Origin: Hymenobacter sp. BT559
Lineage (GTDB): Bacteria; Bacteroidota; Bacteroidia; Cytophagales; Hymenobacteraceae
Direction of reading: 5' to 3'
DNA length: 64,000 bases
Assembly (NCBI RefSeq): GCF_017571525.1
Contig: NZ_JAGETY010000007.1
Span: 124,001-188,000 of the forward strand
The position numbers and the translations under genes are program-made. Numbering within the stretch: the first letter of the stretch is position 1; every line of letters starts with the position of its first letter. This document shows positions 8,695 through 17,596 of this stretch, piece by piece. The notes beneath the pieces were generated by a model. That model worked only from the letters and a program-made list of their open reading frames with translations, was not told the origin of the DNA and ran no database searches.

Positions 8695-10041
8695 TTAGTC
8701 GGCCGGCTGTAGCTGCACGGGCAGGGCCCATACCTCACGGCCAGCGGGCTGCTGGTCATAGTAATCCTGCACGCCTTGCAGTACTTCGCTTAGCAAGAAG
8801 GTCTTAGGGCCTTGCGCGGCAATATTGCTGTCGTTGAGCGTGGTGTATTTGGTTACCCACGTGGGCTGCGTGCGCGGCAGCACCAGGCGCACCGTAGCGG
8901 CCTTGCGGCCCGGCAGGCGCTCCAGGTGCACCCTAGCCAGGTGCGTGTAGGTAGGCAATGCGGGGCTACGCGGCGCCTTCGGCTCATCGCGGGCGGCCCA
9001 TACTTTGGCCAGGATAGCGCCGGTGCCAGCATCATCGAGTTGCAGCTGTTTGGGGAGGCTAGCGGCCTCGGCGGCGGGCGCATTGCTCAGGTCGAGGCCC
9101 AGCACAAATTCGGCGGGCTCCTGGCGCGAGAGACTTTTGGTAAAGTGCAGCGTGAGGGGCTGGGTTTGGCGGCTGCCGGTTTTATCCACGTACCACTCGC
9201 CCACGTTGCCAAAGTGCTCAAACACAGCCGCTGGCGGGGCTAGCGTATTAAAGCTGACCCGTTCGAAGTCATTACCCATTAGCGGCTTCAGCCAGGGCGT
9301 GGCGGCAGCTACGGCAGCGGGCTGGCCTAGTACCCACACGTAGTAGGGCAGGCGGCTGCCTTTCAGCACCTGAAAATGCGTGCGGTTACCAGGGAAAAAC
9401 TTGTCGCGAAACTCAGAAGTGCCCGCAAAGATGCTGATGGCCAGGTCTGAAGCGGGGGCTTCATTGAGCGCATCTTTTACATCAGTTTTTACTTTCCAGG
9501 TTTGCTTGGCGTCGGGCGGGGCGTAGATGAAGTCAGAAATAACCACGCTCACAGTACCCGGCTTGCCTTTCTGCAGCTTCAGAATTTCGCGCAGCATGTT
9601 GGGCATTTCGGTGCCTAGCGCGGGGTTTTGGATGCCCGTACTCACTGTGTTGCTCAGCTCGGCGTAAGTAGTTGGGCGCAGGGCATTTGGGTTCTTAGCC
9701 GTGCTTTCCTCCACGAAGTAATAGGCTGGAGCTGCGGTATTACTTGCCCGCTGGTCATTGATATTGCTGAGCAACTCGGTGATGGAGCGCTGAAACTGGC
9801 TGCCCGTTTCGCCGGGGGCATTGGGGTGCATAAAGCCGCGCATCCCCGTCGAGGCATCCACAAACACACGCACCTGGCTGATGCCGGCAGCAGGTGTTTT
9901 GCTAGCCGCCGTAGCCACTTTCTCCGTGGTTTTGTCGGGCCCGCCGCAACTGCTGAGCGCCGCCCCGCCGAGCAGCAGTGCGGCTAGGGGGTAAAAAACA
10001 GGTTTGTGGAAAAAACGGGTCGCAGGTAGTCGAGCGTGCAT
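8695..10041 (-). CDS. lipoprotein with vWA-like DxSTG motif
   Basis: Residues 1-32 form a lipoprotein signal: a basic start, the hydrophobic stretch PLAALLLGGAAL, and the lipobox LSSC with C at about 32. After a low-complexity spacer, a strand ends in VRVFVDASTGMRGF (about residues 57-70). This resembles the D-x-S-x-S metal-site motif of von Willebrand A domains, with the second Ser replaced by Gly. The later motif VSVVISDFIYAP (about 173-184) could be the strand carrying the distal Asp. The rest (to 448) is beta-rich and ends without a membrane anchor. It is the first gene of the tubulin/actin-like run. It probably sits in the periplasm or on the outer membrane as an adhesion or assembly partner. 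The vWA assignment is tentative. Confidence 0.75.
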   Translation of the reverse strand: MHARLPATRFFHKPVFYPLAALLLGGAALSSCGGPDKTTEKVATAASKTPAAGISQVRVFVDASTGMRGFMHPNAPGETGSQFQRSITELLSNINDQRASNTAAPAYYFVEESTAKNPNALRPTTYAELSNTVSTGIQNPALGTEMPNMLREILKLQKGKPGTVSVVISDFIYAPPDAKQTWKVKTDVKDALNEAPASDLAISIFAGTSEFRDKFFPGNRTHFQVLKGSRLPYYVWVLGQPAAVAAATPWLKPLMGNDFERVSFNTLAPPAAVFEHFGNVGEWYVDKTGSRQTQPLTLHFTKSLSRQEPAEFVLGLDLSNAPAAEAASLPKQLQLDDAGTGAILAKVWAARDEPKAPRSPALPTYTHLARVHLERLPGRKAATVRLVLPRTQPTWVTKYTTLNDSNIAAQGPKTFLLSEVLQGVQDYYDQQPAGREVWALPVQLQPAD

Positions 10042-10044
10042 GGG

Positions 10045-10084
10045 CAGAAAGCAGTAGGCACCCTCGCGGTGCCTATCTGTTCTG
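10045..10084 (-). other. hairpin just upstream of the lipoprotein gene
   Basis: A stem with TAGGCACC (10055-10062) paired to GGTGCCTA (10068-10075) around a five-base loop, extended by interrupted pairs out to 10045 and 10084. It lies directly before the lipoprotein start and 88 bp after the SNF2 helicase stop. It could be a weak terminator of the helicase transcript or a leader hairpin of the next operon. No uridine run follows. Confidence 0.45.
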
Positions 10085-10171
10085 CAAGTAACGACAATTG
10101 GCGGGTTGAAGATATACGCGCCGGTTATTCTCTGCTTTAGCGCTTACTAATTGGCAGCTGGTAGAGGTAGC

Positions 10172-13171
10172 CTAGCCCAGCAGCTCCTCGATGTCTTCTC
10201 GCGTTAGCGATTTTATTACGGCCTCGTCGGTCGTTATCAAATCGCTCACTAGCTGTAGCTTGCGCCGTTGTAAAGCCAGAATCTTCTCCTCCACGGTATT
10301 CTGGCTGATGAATTTATACACAAATACCGGCCGCTGCTGGCCGATGCGGTGGGCGCGGTCGATGGCCTGTGCTTCCACGGCCGGGTTCCACCACGGGTCG
10401 AGGATGAACACGTAGTCGGCCGCCGTGAGGTTGAGGCCCACGCCGCCCGCCTTGAGGCTGATGAGGAAGATTTGGAGGTCGGGGTCGTGCTGAAAGCGTT
10501 CCACCTCGCCCTGGCGGTCGCGGGTGTGGCCGTCGAGGTAGGCGTAGGCGAGCTGGCGCTCGTCGAGGCCGGCGCGCATGAGCGTCAGGTGCTGCACAAA
10601 CTGGCTGAAAACCAGTACCTTATGCCCCTCCGAAACTACGCTGCGAATCATGCGCAAAATCTCACGCATCTTGCCCGACTCGCCTTCGTAGGTCTGGTCG
10701 GCCAGGTGCGGGTGGTTGGCAATCTGGCGCAGGCGCGTGAGGCCCTGGAGTAGCAAAAGCTGGGTGCCGCCCGCCGGGGTGGGGGCATGGCCCTCTAGGC
10801 TCTCCATTATTTTATTACGGTAGAAGCTCTTGGTTTCCTCATAAAACTGCGCTTGCTCTTCGGTGAGCGGGCAGTAGCTGAGGTGCTCGGTTTTTTCGGG
10901 TAGCTCGCTAGCTACCTGAGCTTTGTGACGTCGCAGCACAAAGGGCTTGATGAGGGCGTGCAGCTTTTTGGTGCGGCTTTCGTCCTGGTTTTTCTCAATA
11001 GGCTTCACGAATTCCTTGCGGAAAAACGCCTGTGTACCCAGCAAACCAGGATTGATAAACGTCATCTGCGACCACAAGTCCATCGTCGAGTTCTCGACTG
11101 GCGTGCCGGTAAGAATGAGCCGGTGTCGCGCTCGCAGCTGGCGCACGGCCTGCGCCGTAGTCGAGCTGGGGTTTTTAATGGCTTGCGACTCATCAAGGAT
11201 TACGTAGTCAAACTGATAGCTGGCTAGTAGCTCCGTATCGAGGCGCACGATGCCGTAGCTGGTCAGCACCACGTCGTAGTCGGCAAACTGGCCTACGTTT
11301 TTGTCGCGGTAGGTGCCGGTGTACACCAGCAGGCGCAGGCTAGGGGTGAACTTGCGCGCTTCAGCCATCCAGTTGTAAACCAGCGAAGTAGGCAGTACTA
11401 GTAGCGAAGCCGCGCCCTGGCTAGCCCCACTTTCCTGGCGCTCAAGCAGCATGACCAGGGTTTGCACCGACTTACCCAGGCCCATGTCGTCGGCCAGGCA
11501 GCCGCCCAGGTGGTAGTCTTGCACAAAGCGCAGCCAGTTGTAGCCCGCTTGCTGATACGGCCGCAAGGTGCCCCGGAAGCCCACCGGCAGCGGCCGGTCT
11601 TCTACCGCCGCAAAGTCGCGCAGCTTTTCGAGGCGGCGCGTGAGCGTCACGGTAGCCAGATTATCGGCTTCCAGGTCATTGACCAGCGACAAGTGGTGGC
11701 GGCGCAGGGCGAGCGGCTGGCCCTCCGTTTCTTCAGCAAAAGCGAAAAGCTCCAGGTAATCGGTAAACCACTCGTCGGGGATGAACGCGACCTGGCCGTT
11801 GGGCAGGCGGTATTCGCGGCGACGCTGCAAAATGTAGGGCCGCAGCCGGATAAACGGCACCGCGTAATCGCCAAACCACACCGTGCCCCGCACATCGAAC
11901 CAGTCGCCACGCTCCTCAATGCCCACTTCCACACGCACCGGCCCGATGAAGTAGTCTTGGCTAGCCGTGGCACCGCCCTGCACCTGAAAGCCTAGCTCGC
12001 CCAAGGCGGGTGCGTTGTCGTGCAGCCAGCGGAAAGCCTCGGCTTTGGGCAGGCTGGCGTGGCCCTCGGCATCGAGGGGCAGGCCGCGCAGGCGCAGCTC
12101 TTCGGCGCGGTCGTTTTCCTCTTTGGCCGAGCGCAGCAGGCGCCGAAATATGTACGAATCAGCGTCTTCCTCCAACTGCACGCTCATGGCGCGCGGCGGC
12201 GTCAGGGGCAGGTCGTAGGCGCCGTAGCGGAAGGTAAGCGTAAAAAATAGCGGCGCTTCGTCGGTGCCCGCGCCCGGAATCACGACTGGCTTAGGCATCG
12301 GCACGCGGCCACGCCGGGGCGGGCCGGGCGGGCGCACCGGCACCAGCGGCACGCCGCCGGCCGGGGCCGGCGGCACGTCCGAAAACGTGAGCTGCGGCCG
12401 GGCCAGGTAGCGCTCGGTGCGAATGTCGAAGCCGCGCGCGTGCACATCAAACGACTCCATGAGCGGCGCCACAAACTTTTGGAAGTAGCTCTTTTCTACC
12501 GCCCTAGGCACCGTGATAAACTTCTTGTTCAAAAACGGCAGCAGCTTGCGCCCGTCCACGTCGTGGCGGAAGCAGTAGAGCACGTCGTCGAGCAGCAGCC
12601 AGGCCGGCTGCTGGCACACGAGCACCGCATTCTTGAATTGAAAGTCAAGCTTTTGATTCTGAAACTGAATCGTGGGGAAGTAATGCGTGCTTTCTTCGTT
12701 GCGGCGGAAGTGAAACAGCACCGAGGCCGCCACTGGGGCTAGCCGCAGCTCGCGCCAGGTGGGCTCGCCATCGCGGCCCATAATGAAGACGTGCTTGCCC
12801 TGCAGGCCCGCCAGCAGCCGGCCTAGCCGGGTTTGCACGTAGCGGGCAATGGCTTCCTGCAAGGGCTTGTCGCCCTTTTCGGGGTGATAGGTTTTTAAAA
12901 AAAAGTCCGCCGCCGTGATTTTACGGGGCCAGAACTCTTTAATAACGGCGTCTTGCTGCAGCTGGTCGCAGAGCGCGATGAGCTCGTAGTCGTCCTTCTC
13001 CAGCCCGTCGGCAAATTCAGGCGCGTTCTTGGCCGAAATAGTCTGGTGCTGCAGTGTCAGGCGGCCGCCGGGGCCTAGCTGCACCACGTGGGCCGTAAAA
13101 AGATGCCCCAGGTACTCGTGCGCGAACAGCGAGTAAACTAATTGGAATGGTTGCGCAGTAGAAACATTCAT
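10172..13171 (-). CDS. SNF2-family DEAD/DEAH helicase-like ATPase
   Basis: The 999-residue protein has the complete SNF2 motor in its C-terminal half: motif I DDMGLGKS (about 560), motif II LDESQAIKN (about 658, DESQ in place of the usual DEAH/DEAQ), the TGTPVENS motif III region, then in the second RecA lobe VLVFSQF, the GGVGLNLTAAD motif and DRAHRIGQ (about 935). This fold translocates on double-stranded DNA using ATP. Residues 1-540 are the long N-terminal part usual for bacterial SNF2 proteins; I see no Cys/His cluster of a SWIM zinc finger. A Pro/Arg-rich hinge lies near 285-300. It is 106 bp downstream of the LolC/E-like gene, same strand. Target unknown; roles in transcription recycling (as for RapA) or repair are possible. 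Confidence 0.93.
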   Translation of the reverse strand: MNVSTAQPFQLVYSLFAHEYLGHLFTAHVVQLGPGGRLTLQHQTISAKNAPEFADGLEKDDYELIALCDQLQQDAVIKEFWPRKITAADFFLKTYHPEKGDKPLQEAIARYVQTRLGRLLAGLQGKHVFIMGRDGEPTWRELRLAPVAASVLFHFRRNEESTHYFPTIQFQNQKLDFQFKNAVLVCQQPAWLLLDDVLYCFRHDVDGRKLLPFLNKKFITVPRAVEKSYFQKFVAPLMESFDVHARGFDIRTERYLARPQLTFSDVPPAPAGGVPLVPVRPPGPPRRGRVPMPKPVVIPGAGTDEAPLFFTLTFRYGAYDLPLTPPRAMSVQLEEDADSYIFRRLLRSAKEENDRAEELRLRGLPLDAEGHASLPKAEAFRWLHDNAPALGELGFQVQGGATASQDYFIGPVRVEVGIEERGDWFDVRGTVWFGDYAVPFIRLRPYILQRRREYRLPNGQVAFIPDEWFTDYLELFAFAEETEGQPLALRRHHLSLVNDLEADNLATVTLTRRLEKLRDFAAVEDRPLPVGFRGTLRPYQQAGYNWLRFVQDYHLGGCLADDMGLGKSVQTLVMLLERQESGASQGAASLLVLPTSLVYNWMAEARKFTPSLRLLVYTGTYRDKNVGQFADYDVVLTSYGIVRLDTELLASYQFDYVILDESQAIKNPSSTTAQAVRQLRARHRLILTGTPVENSTMDLWSQMTFINPGLLGTQAFFRKEFVKPIEKNQDESRTKKLHALIKPFVLRRHKAQVASELPEKTEHLSYCPLTEEQAQFYEETKSFYRNKIMESLEGHAPTPAGGTQLLLLQGLTRLRQIANHPHLADQTYEGESGKMREILRMIRSVVSEGHKVLVFSQFVQHLTLMRAGLDERQLAYAYLDGHTRDRQGEVERFQHDPDLQIFLISLKAGGVGLNLTAADYVFILDPWWNPAVEAQAIDRAHRIGQQRPVFVYKFISQNTVEEKILALQRRKLQLVSDLITTDEAVIKSLTREDIEELLG

Positions 13172-13277
13172 AGCCGAGCACGAGAGCGTGCAAGTTAGCC
13201 CGCGCAGCCGGTATTCCAGAGTGATATTCCTCAGTTTTGCACCAGTAGCCGCCGGCCCCGCCTACGCCCGAGGCTGC

Positions 13278-14510
13278 CTAGAGGTTTTCCCGAATTTGCA
13301 TTCGCCCAGCATTCAACGCTGGGCGAATTGATACTGCCAAGGTTATCGAAATGATAGCCAGGGATATAAAGAAGATGTCGGCGGCCTGCATCTTTACCGG
13401 ATAGGAATCTACCACGCTCGTGGCCATGCCCATGCTCACAATGTGAAAGGTTTGCTGCACCCAGCACACGGCCACGCCCAGCACCAGCCCTGCCACGGCG
13501 CCCACCAGCGCCACAATAGCACCCACCAGCAGAAATGATTGCCGCACCAGCTGCTCGGTAGCCCCGATGGCTTGCAGCACGGCAATGTCCTTGCGCTTGT
13601 CGATAACCAGCATCGAGAGTGAGAAGAAAATATTGAGCGAGGCAATGAGCAGGATGAAGGCGAACGTAATGAACACAAACAGCTTCTCAATCTTGATGGC
13701 CTTGAGCAGGCTCACGTGCTGCTCGTCGGAGTCGAGCACGGTGAAGCCCTGGCCCAGGCGCTCGCGCAGGTCGTCCTTCACCTTGTCGGCCTTAAAGCTG
13801 GCCCCTACGTGCACATAAAGCGCCGTGCGCCGGTTGCCATAGCCCAGCAGGCGCCGCGCAAAGGTGAGCGGCACGAATAGGTAGCTGTCGTCGAGGTGCT
13901 GCTCTATCTGGAAGATGCCGCCGGCCAGGATGGTTTCTTCATTAAATGCCTTTTCGGGGTTGATATTGAGGGTTTTGCGGCCGGGCTCCTGGCGCGGGTA
14001 GAGCAGGCGCAGGGGGGCTAGCCGGTTGTCGAGCACTACGCCGAGCTCGCGCTGCACGCCCTCGCCTACCAGGGCGTATTCGCGCTCGCCCCGACGCAGG
14101 CGGTGGTCGCCGGCCAGCAGGTTTGAGTCGATAGGAATCTGGCCGAAGTAGTTTTCGGAGAGGCCGCGCATCTTCACCACCATCTGGCGGTCGTGGTATT
14201 GCAGCAGGGCGTTGTCTTCGATAACCTCGGTGAGCAGGGCCACGCCCGGCGTGTTCTGCACTTTGGTCAGCAGCAGCGTATCGATGGGAAACGACTTGCC
14301 CTGGCGCGCCGCAATCACCAGGGTAGGGTCCGACTTGCCGTAGAGCGAGCGCACGAGGTCTTCGAGCCCGTTGAATACCGAGAGCACGATGATAAGCGCC
14401 GCCGTGCCCACCGCCACCCCCACCATCGAGATGTTAGAAATGATGGTGATGATGTTGCGCTTCTTCTTGGATAGAAAATAGCGGCGGGCAATGAGGAGCG
14501 GTACGTTCAC
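13278..14510 (-). CDS. LolC/LolE-type FtsX-family ABC permease
   Basis: I start at the GTG at 14510, because homologues of this type begin with a short sequence like VNVPLLIARRYFLSKKKRN right before the first helix; an upstream TTG at 14528 would add six residues. The 410-residue protein has the FtsX/MacB layout: one N-terminal membrane helix (about 24-46), a periplasmic domain of about 220 residues, then three C-terminal helices. In the family, LolCE works with the LolD ATPase to release lipoproteins from the inner membrane for transfer to the outer membrane. No ATPase gene is adjacent. Its place next to rbfA is a common Bacteroidota arrangement. Family certain; lipoprotein sorting as substrate is inferred. 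Confidence 0.88.
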   Translation of the reverse strand: MNVPLLIARRYFLSKKKRNIITIISNISMVGVAVGTAALIIVLSVFNGLEDLVRSLYGKSDPTLVIAARQGKSFPIDTLLLTKVQNTPGVALLTEVIEDNALLQYHDRQMVVKMRGLSENYFGQIPIDSNLLAGDHRLRRGEREYALVGEGVQRELGVVLDNRLAPLRLLYPRQEPGRKTLNINPEKAFNEETILAGGIFQIEQHLDDSYLFVPLTFARRLLGYGNRRTALYVHVGASFKADKVKDDLRERLGQGFTVLDSDEQHVSLLKAIKIEKLFVFITFAFILLIASLNIFFSLSMLVIDKRKDIAVLQAIGATEQLVRQSFLLVGAIVALVGAVAGLVLGVAVCWVQQTFHIVSMGMATSVVDSYPVKMQAADIFFISLAIISITLAVSIRPALNAGRMQIRENL

Positions 14511-14689
14511 AGGCAGGCTTGTACGCAAAAATGGGCTAGCTGGCTTTGCGCAGTTCGTTGTTCATAAAGTCTGCTAGCCCCACTAGGCACGCATGTAGTT
14601 CACGGATGACCTCCTTGCGCTTGCAATAGTTGCACCACCGAAGACTGGTAGTGCCAGCTGGACAGCAAAGTAGTTTAGGGAAAGCTACG

Positions 14690-15499
14690 CTACTTCCAGG
14701 CTTTCACGATGAGGCCGGTGCCCGAGTCGTGGGTGGTGCGGGCATCCCACCAGTTGAGTAGCAGGCAAAACGGAAACACCACGGCATAATAGAACGGTAG
14801 CAGCACGAAAAACCAGCGTGACCGGCCTAGCATCAAAATTGGGTACTTCATGCTGAGGCGCCACGATACCTGGCCCGGCTCGCCGTAGCTGTAGCGGGCC
14901 TCGATGCGCTCGAAGCCGGCGGTGCGCAGCTTCTGCTGAATCTCGTGGATGTTGTAGCCGTCGCGCACGTGCTCCTCGATAAAGCTCGTCTCGGAGTCGG
15001 TGTGCACATCGGAGCCACCCTGGTCGCTAGGGGTCGAAATGAGCAGCATGCCGCCATCCTTGAGCGAAGCGTGGATGTTGCGAAACACCTCCACGTCTTC
15101 CAGAATGTGCTCCATCACATCGACGGCAATGGCCAGGTCAAACGAGTTGGGCTCCTGATACAGCACCAGGTCTTGCACCGCAAACTGCACCTGCGGCCGG
15201 CCGATGGCCCGGAAAAAATTGTTGGAATCGGCCACCTGCTCCTCCTTCACGTCCACGGCCAGGATTTGCCACTGGCTGCTCAGGCCGCTGAGCCAGTAGC
15301 TGTACTGGCCGTAGCCGGCGCCGGCATCCAGGATGTTGAGCGGCTCGCGGGTACGGCCTTTGGCCCACTTGCGCAGCTCGCGGTGCACGTGCCAGGTGCG
15401 CAGCAGCAAGAGGTCGAGCAGGTGGTAAAAGAGGCGCCGCAGCCACGGCGAGCGGTTGAAGACGTTGCCCAGGCTGCGCTTAATCGGGTCGTAATACAA
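14690..15499 (-). CDS. class I SAM-dependent methyltransferase
   Basis: The start is a TTG at 15499, giving the N-terminus MYYDPIKRSLGNVFNR; no in-frame ATG lies upstream before non-coding sequence. The SAM-binding motif I is ILDAGAGYGQYSYWL (about 55-69), followed by the acidic strand end LAVDVKEE, and motif IV-like FDLAIAVDVMEH. The C-terminal part has hydrophobic segments (about 225-255, ILMLGRSRWFF and FPFCLLLNWW), suggesting membrane association. The protein is 269 residues. Substrate not identifiable; small-molecule, lipid or quinone-like targets are possible. It sits between rbfA (91 bp upstream) and the LolC/E-like gene, probably co-transcribed. Confidence 0.85.
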   Translation of the reverse strand: MYYDPIKRSLGNVFNRSPWLRRLFYHLLDLLLLRTWHVHRELRKWAKGRTREPLNILDAGAGYGQYSYWLSGLSSQWQILAVDVKEEQVADSNNFFRAIGRPQVQFAVQDLVLYQEPNSFDLAIAVDVMEHILEDVEVFRNIHASLKDGGMLLISTPSDQGGSDVHTDSETSFIEEHVRDGYNIHEIQQKLRTAGFERIEARYSYGEPGQVSWRLSMKYPILMLGRSRWFFVLLPFYYAVVFPFCLLLNWWDARTTHDSGTGLIVKAWK

Positions 15500-15590
15500 A
15501 TCGGTGAGCGGGTGAGATGGTGAACTGTGAGGGGCTGAACAGGGGCAGATGGTTGGCCGCAGCGAACCAAGCCGCTATGTCACGATTTCA

Positions 15591-16013
15591 CTACTTGAAT
15601 AGGCGCGGGCGCGGCGTTTCGCCAGCCGTATCGTCGCCCTCTGCGTCTTCGGGCGGCGGCGCCGGAATGTCGAGCTTGCTGAGCACCGTATCCATGTGAG
15701 CAGCGTAGGCGGCGCTGTCATCGTGAAAGAACACAAGCTCGGGCACCACCCGTGCCTGGTTGCGGATGCGCTTGCCCAGCGCATGGCGAATTTCCTTGGT
15801 GTGCTCCTTGATGGCGGCCAGGCGCTCGGGCGCATCGGTGCCTAGCAGCAGGCTCAGGTACACGCGGGCCACGCCCAGGTCGGGCGTCACCTTCACGGTG
15901 CTGATGCTGGGCACCAGCCCCCCGCTGAAGAGGTGCGGTAGGTCGCGCTGCAGCACCTGGGCCAGCTCCTGCTGCAGCAGGCTAGCCATTTTCTGTTGTC
16001 GTTTGCTTTCCAT
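15591..16013 (-). CDS. rbfA: ribosome-binding factor A
   Basis: RbfA binds the 30S subunit late in assembly and acts in 16S rRNA 5'-end maturation. The 140-residue protein shows the family hallmarks: N-terminal MASLLQQELAQVLQRDL, the middle VKVTPDLGVARVYLSLL, and a C-terminal RVVPELVFFHDDSAAYA that matches the conserved PxLxFxxDxS ending. An additional acidic, Pro-rich tail of about 25 residues follows. A TACCTTTG -7 box lies 17 bases upstream of the start. Confidence 0.95.
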   Translation of the reverse strand: MESKRQQKMASLLQQELAQVLQRDLPHLFSGGLVPSISTVKVTPDLGVARVYLSLLLGTDAPERLAAIKEHTKEIRHALGKRIRNQARVVPELVFFHDDSAAYAAHMDTVLSKLDIPAPPPEDAEGDDTAGETPRPRLFK

Positions 16014-16030
16014 AACTCCTTGCTAAACCA

Positions 16031-16038
16031 CAAAGGTA
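16031..16038 (-). promoter_or_regulatory. -7 promoter box of rbfA
   Basis: On the minus strand the sequence reads TACCTTTG, an exact match to the Bacteroidota -7 consensus TAnnTTTG. It lies 17 bases upstream of the rbfA ATG, giving a very short leader. No matching -33 element was scored. Confidence 0.6.
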
Positions 16039-16149
16039 CGCTGCCCGGCAGGGTGGTTTTCAGTTTGGGGGCCGGCCGGGTTGGGGATTAGAGCGAAGCG
16101 CCGACCTTTGCCCTTCGCTAGCCCGCGCTTAAAATCAGAAATCTCCCAC

Positions 16150-17580
16150 GTGCTTCGGTTTTTTAAAAGCTCTTTACCGGCCCAGCTGCTGGTGCTGCTG
16201 GCCCTGGTGCTGGCCCTGCGGCTGCCGCTGCTGTGGCTAGGGGTGCCGGTGTCGGCGGCCGAGCTGCGCCTGCTGCTGCTGGGCGAGGGCGTGGCCGGCC
16301 GTGCCTGGCCCTATCGCGACCTCTACGACGGCACCGCGCCGCTGGCGGCCGCCGCGGCTGGCTTGCTCGAGCTGGCCTGGAGCCGCCCGCTGCTGCTGTA
16401 TCGGGCTGCCGCGCTAGGGCTGCTGCTGGTACAGGCCCTGCGCTTCAACGCGGTGCTTAACCGCGCCGATGTGCACCCCGAGCGTGGCTACCTGGCAGGC
16501 CTCACCTACCTGGTGGTGGCTAGCCTCACTTCTGACCTCGATACCTTGTCGCCGCTGCTCATCGGACACACGTTTATCATCTTCGCGCTCAGTGCCTTGC
16601 TGCCCACCTCGCGCGAGGGCTACGACAACCGCCGGCTGTTCAGGGCCGGGTTTTTGGTAGGGCTGGCGGCGCTGTGCTACCTGCCGCTGGCCTTTTTTGT
16701 CGGGCTAGGGCTGTTTGCGGTGCTCATCTTCGCGGCCAACTCCTTTCGGAGCTCGTTGCTGCTGGTGTGCGGGTTTTTGTCGCCCTACGCGCTGGTAGCC
16801 ACGGTGTTTCTCTACGTGGGGGCGCTGCCCGGCTTCAGTGCCATGCACCTCGAGCGCGGCTTGCGCCCCGCCGTGGCTGCCGCCGATGGCCTGCCGCCGG
16901 CCGTGGCCTGGCCACTGCTGGTCGGAGTGGCGGTGCTGCTGCTGTTAGCCCTGTTGCGGGCGGGCAGCACTGCTCTAGGGCTGGTTTTGCAAAGCAAGTT
17001 TCGGCAGCTGATGCTGGTGTGGCTGCTGGTGGCGCTGGCGGTGCTGGCGGTAGGGCGGGGGCTGGCCCCGGGCTCGGTGCTGGTGCTGCTACCGCCGCTC
17101 AGCTACTTTGGGCTGTACTTGTGGCAGCAGCTGCCGGGCCGCGCCGGCTGGCTGCCCGAGCTGCTGTTTGTGCTGGTGCTGGGCCTGGTAGTGGTGCTGC
17201 GCTACCGCGAGCTGGTGCCGGGGCTAGCCACCCTGCTGCGCCTGCCGCCCGAAAGCACTTTTGCCCCGCAGCCCAATCCGGCCTACCGCCAGCTAGCCCC
17301 CGGCCAGCCGGTGCTGGTGCTGGGCCCCGACCGCCGTGCTTACCTGGCGCATCCTGCCGCCCGGCCCTACCTCGACTGGCCTTTGGCCGAAACCGATTTC
17401 AGCCATCTCAACGAGTACGCGGCCGTGGTGCACATCGGCCGCAGCCTGGGCCAGCGCCCGCCGGTATACATCCTGGACCAGAACAAGCTGCTGCCTCGGT
17501 TGCGCTACTTGTTGCCCCAGGTTTTCGGGGCCTATGAGCCAGTGCCCGGTGTGGCTGGGGCCTATCAGCTCAGAAAGTAA
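16150..17580 (+). CDS. polytopic membrane protein, DUF6427-like
   Basis: The frame is open from 16081, but I take the GTG at 16150 because it gives VLRFFKSSLPAQLLVLLALVL, a short basic start running straight into the first helix. About ten to twelve Leu-rich membrane helices follow over 476 residues, with charged loops such as PYRDLYDGTAPL after helix 1. The start and overall look resemble the Bacteroidota membrane family DUF6427; polyprenol-dependent glycosyltransferases of the GT-C type are an alternative because of the acidic first loop. A GACCTTTG sequence at 16103-16110 may be the promoter. It points away from rbfA and converges on tatC with a shared terminator. Function unknown. Confidence 0.75.
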   Translation: MLRFFKSSLPAQLLVLLALVLALRLPLLWLGVPVSAAELRLLLLGEGVAGRAWPYRDLYDGTAPLAAAAAGLLELAWSRPLLLYRAAALGLLLVQALRFNAVLNRADVHPERGYLAGLTYLVVASLTSDLDTLSPLLIGHTFIIFALSALLPTSREGYDNRRLFRAGFLVGLAALCYLPLAFFVGLGLFAVLIFAANSFRSSLLLVCGFLSPYALVATVFLYVGALPGFSAMHLERGLRPAVAAADGLPPAVAWPLLVGVAVLLLLALLRAGSTALGLVLQSKFRQLMLVWLLVALAVLAVGRGLAPGSVLVLLPPLSYFGLYLWQQLPGRAGWLPELLFVLVLGLVVVLRYRELVPGLATLLRLPPESTFAPQPNPAYRQLAPGQPVLVLGPDRRAYLAHPAARPYLDWPLAETDFSHLNEYAAVVHIGRSLGQRPPVYILDQNKLLPRLRYLLPQVFGAYEPVPGVAGAYQLRK

Positions 17581-17596
17581 TTAAGGAATAGCTACT

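Noticed and set aside
1..10041. Zorya-type (ZorAB) defence system
   Set aside because: A ZorA-like channel is plausible but no ZorB with a peptidoglycan-binding domain and no ZorC/D/E genes are seen; the SNF2 helicase upstream resembles ordinary bacterial SNF2 proteins and is separated by a hairpin. The tubulin- and actin-fold genes do not belong to Zorya.
13290..13330. Hairpin TTCGCCCAGC / GCTGGGCGAA
   Set aside because: It lies inside the 3' end of the LolC/E-like coding sequence and can be explained by codons; not a terminator.
14529..14689. Gap between the LolC/E-like and methyltransferase genes
   Set aside because: Checked for small RNA or gene; only short weak repeats, nothing supportable.
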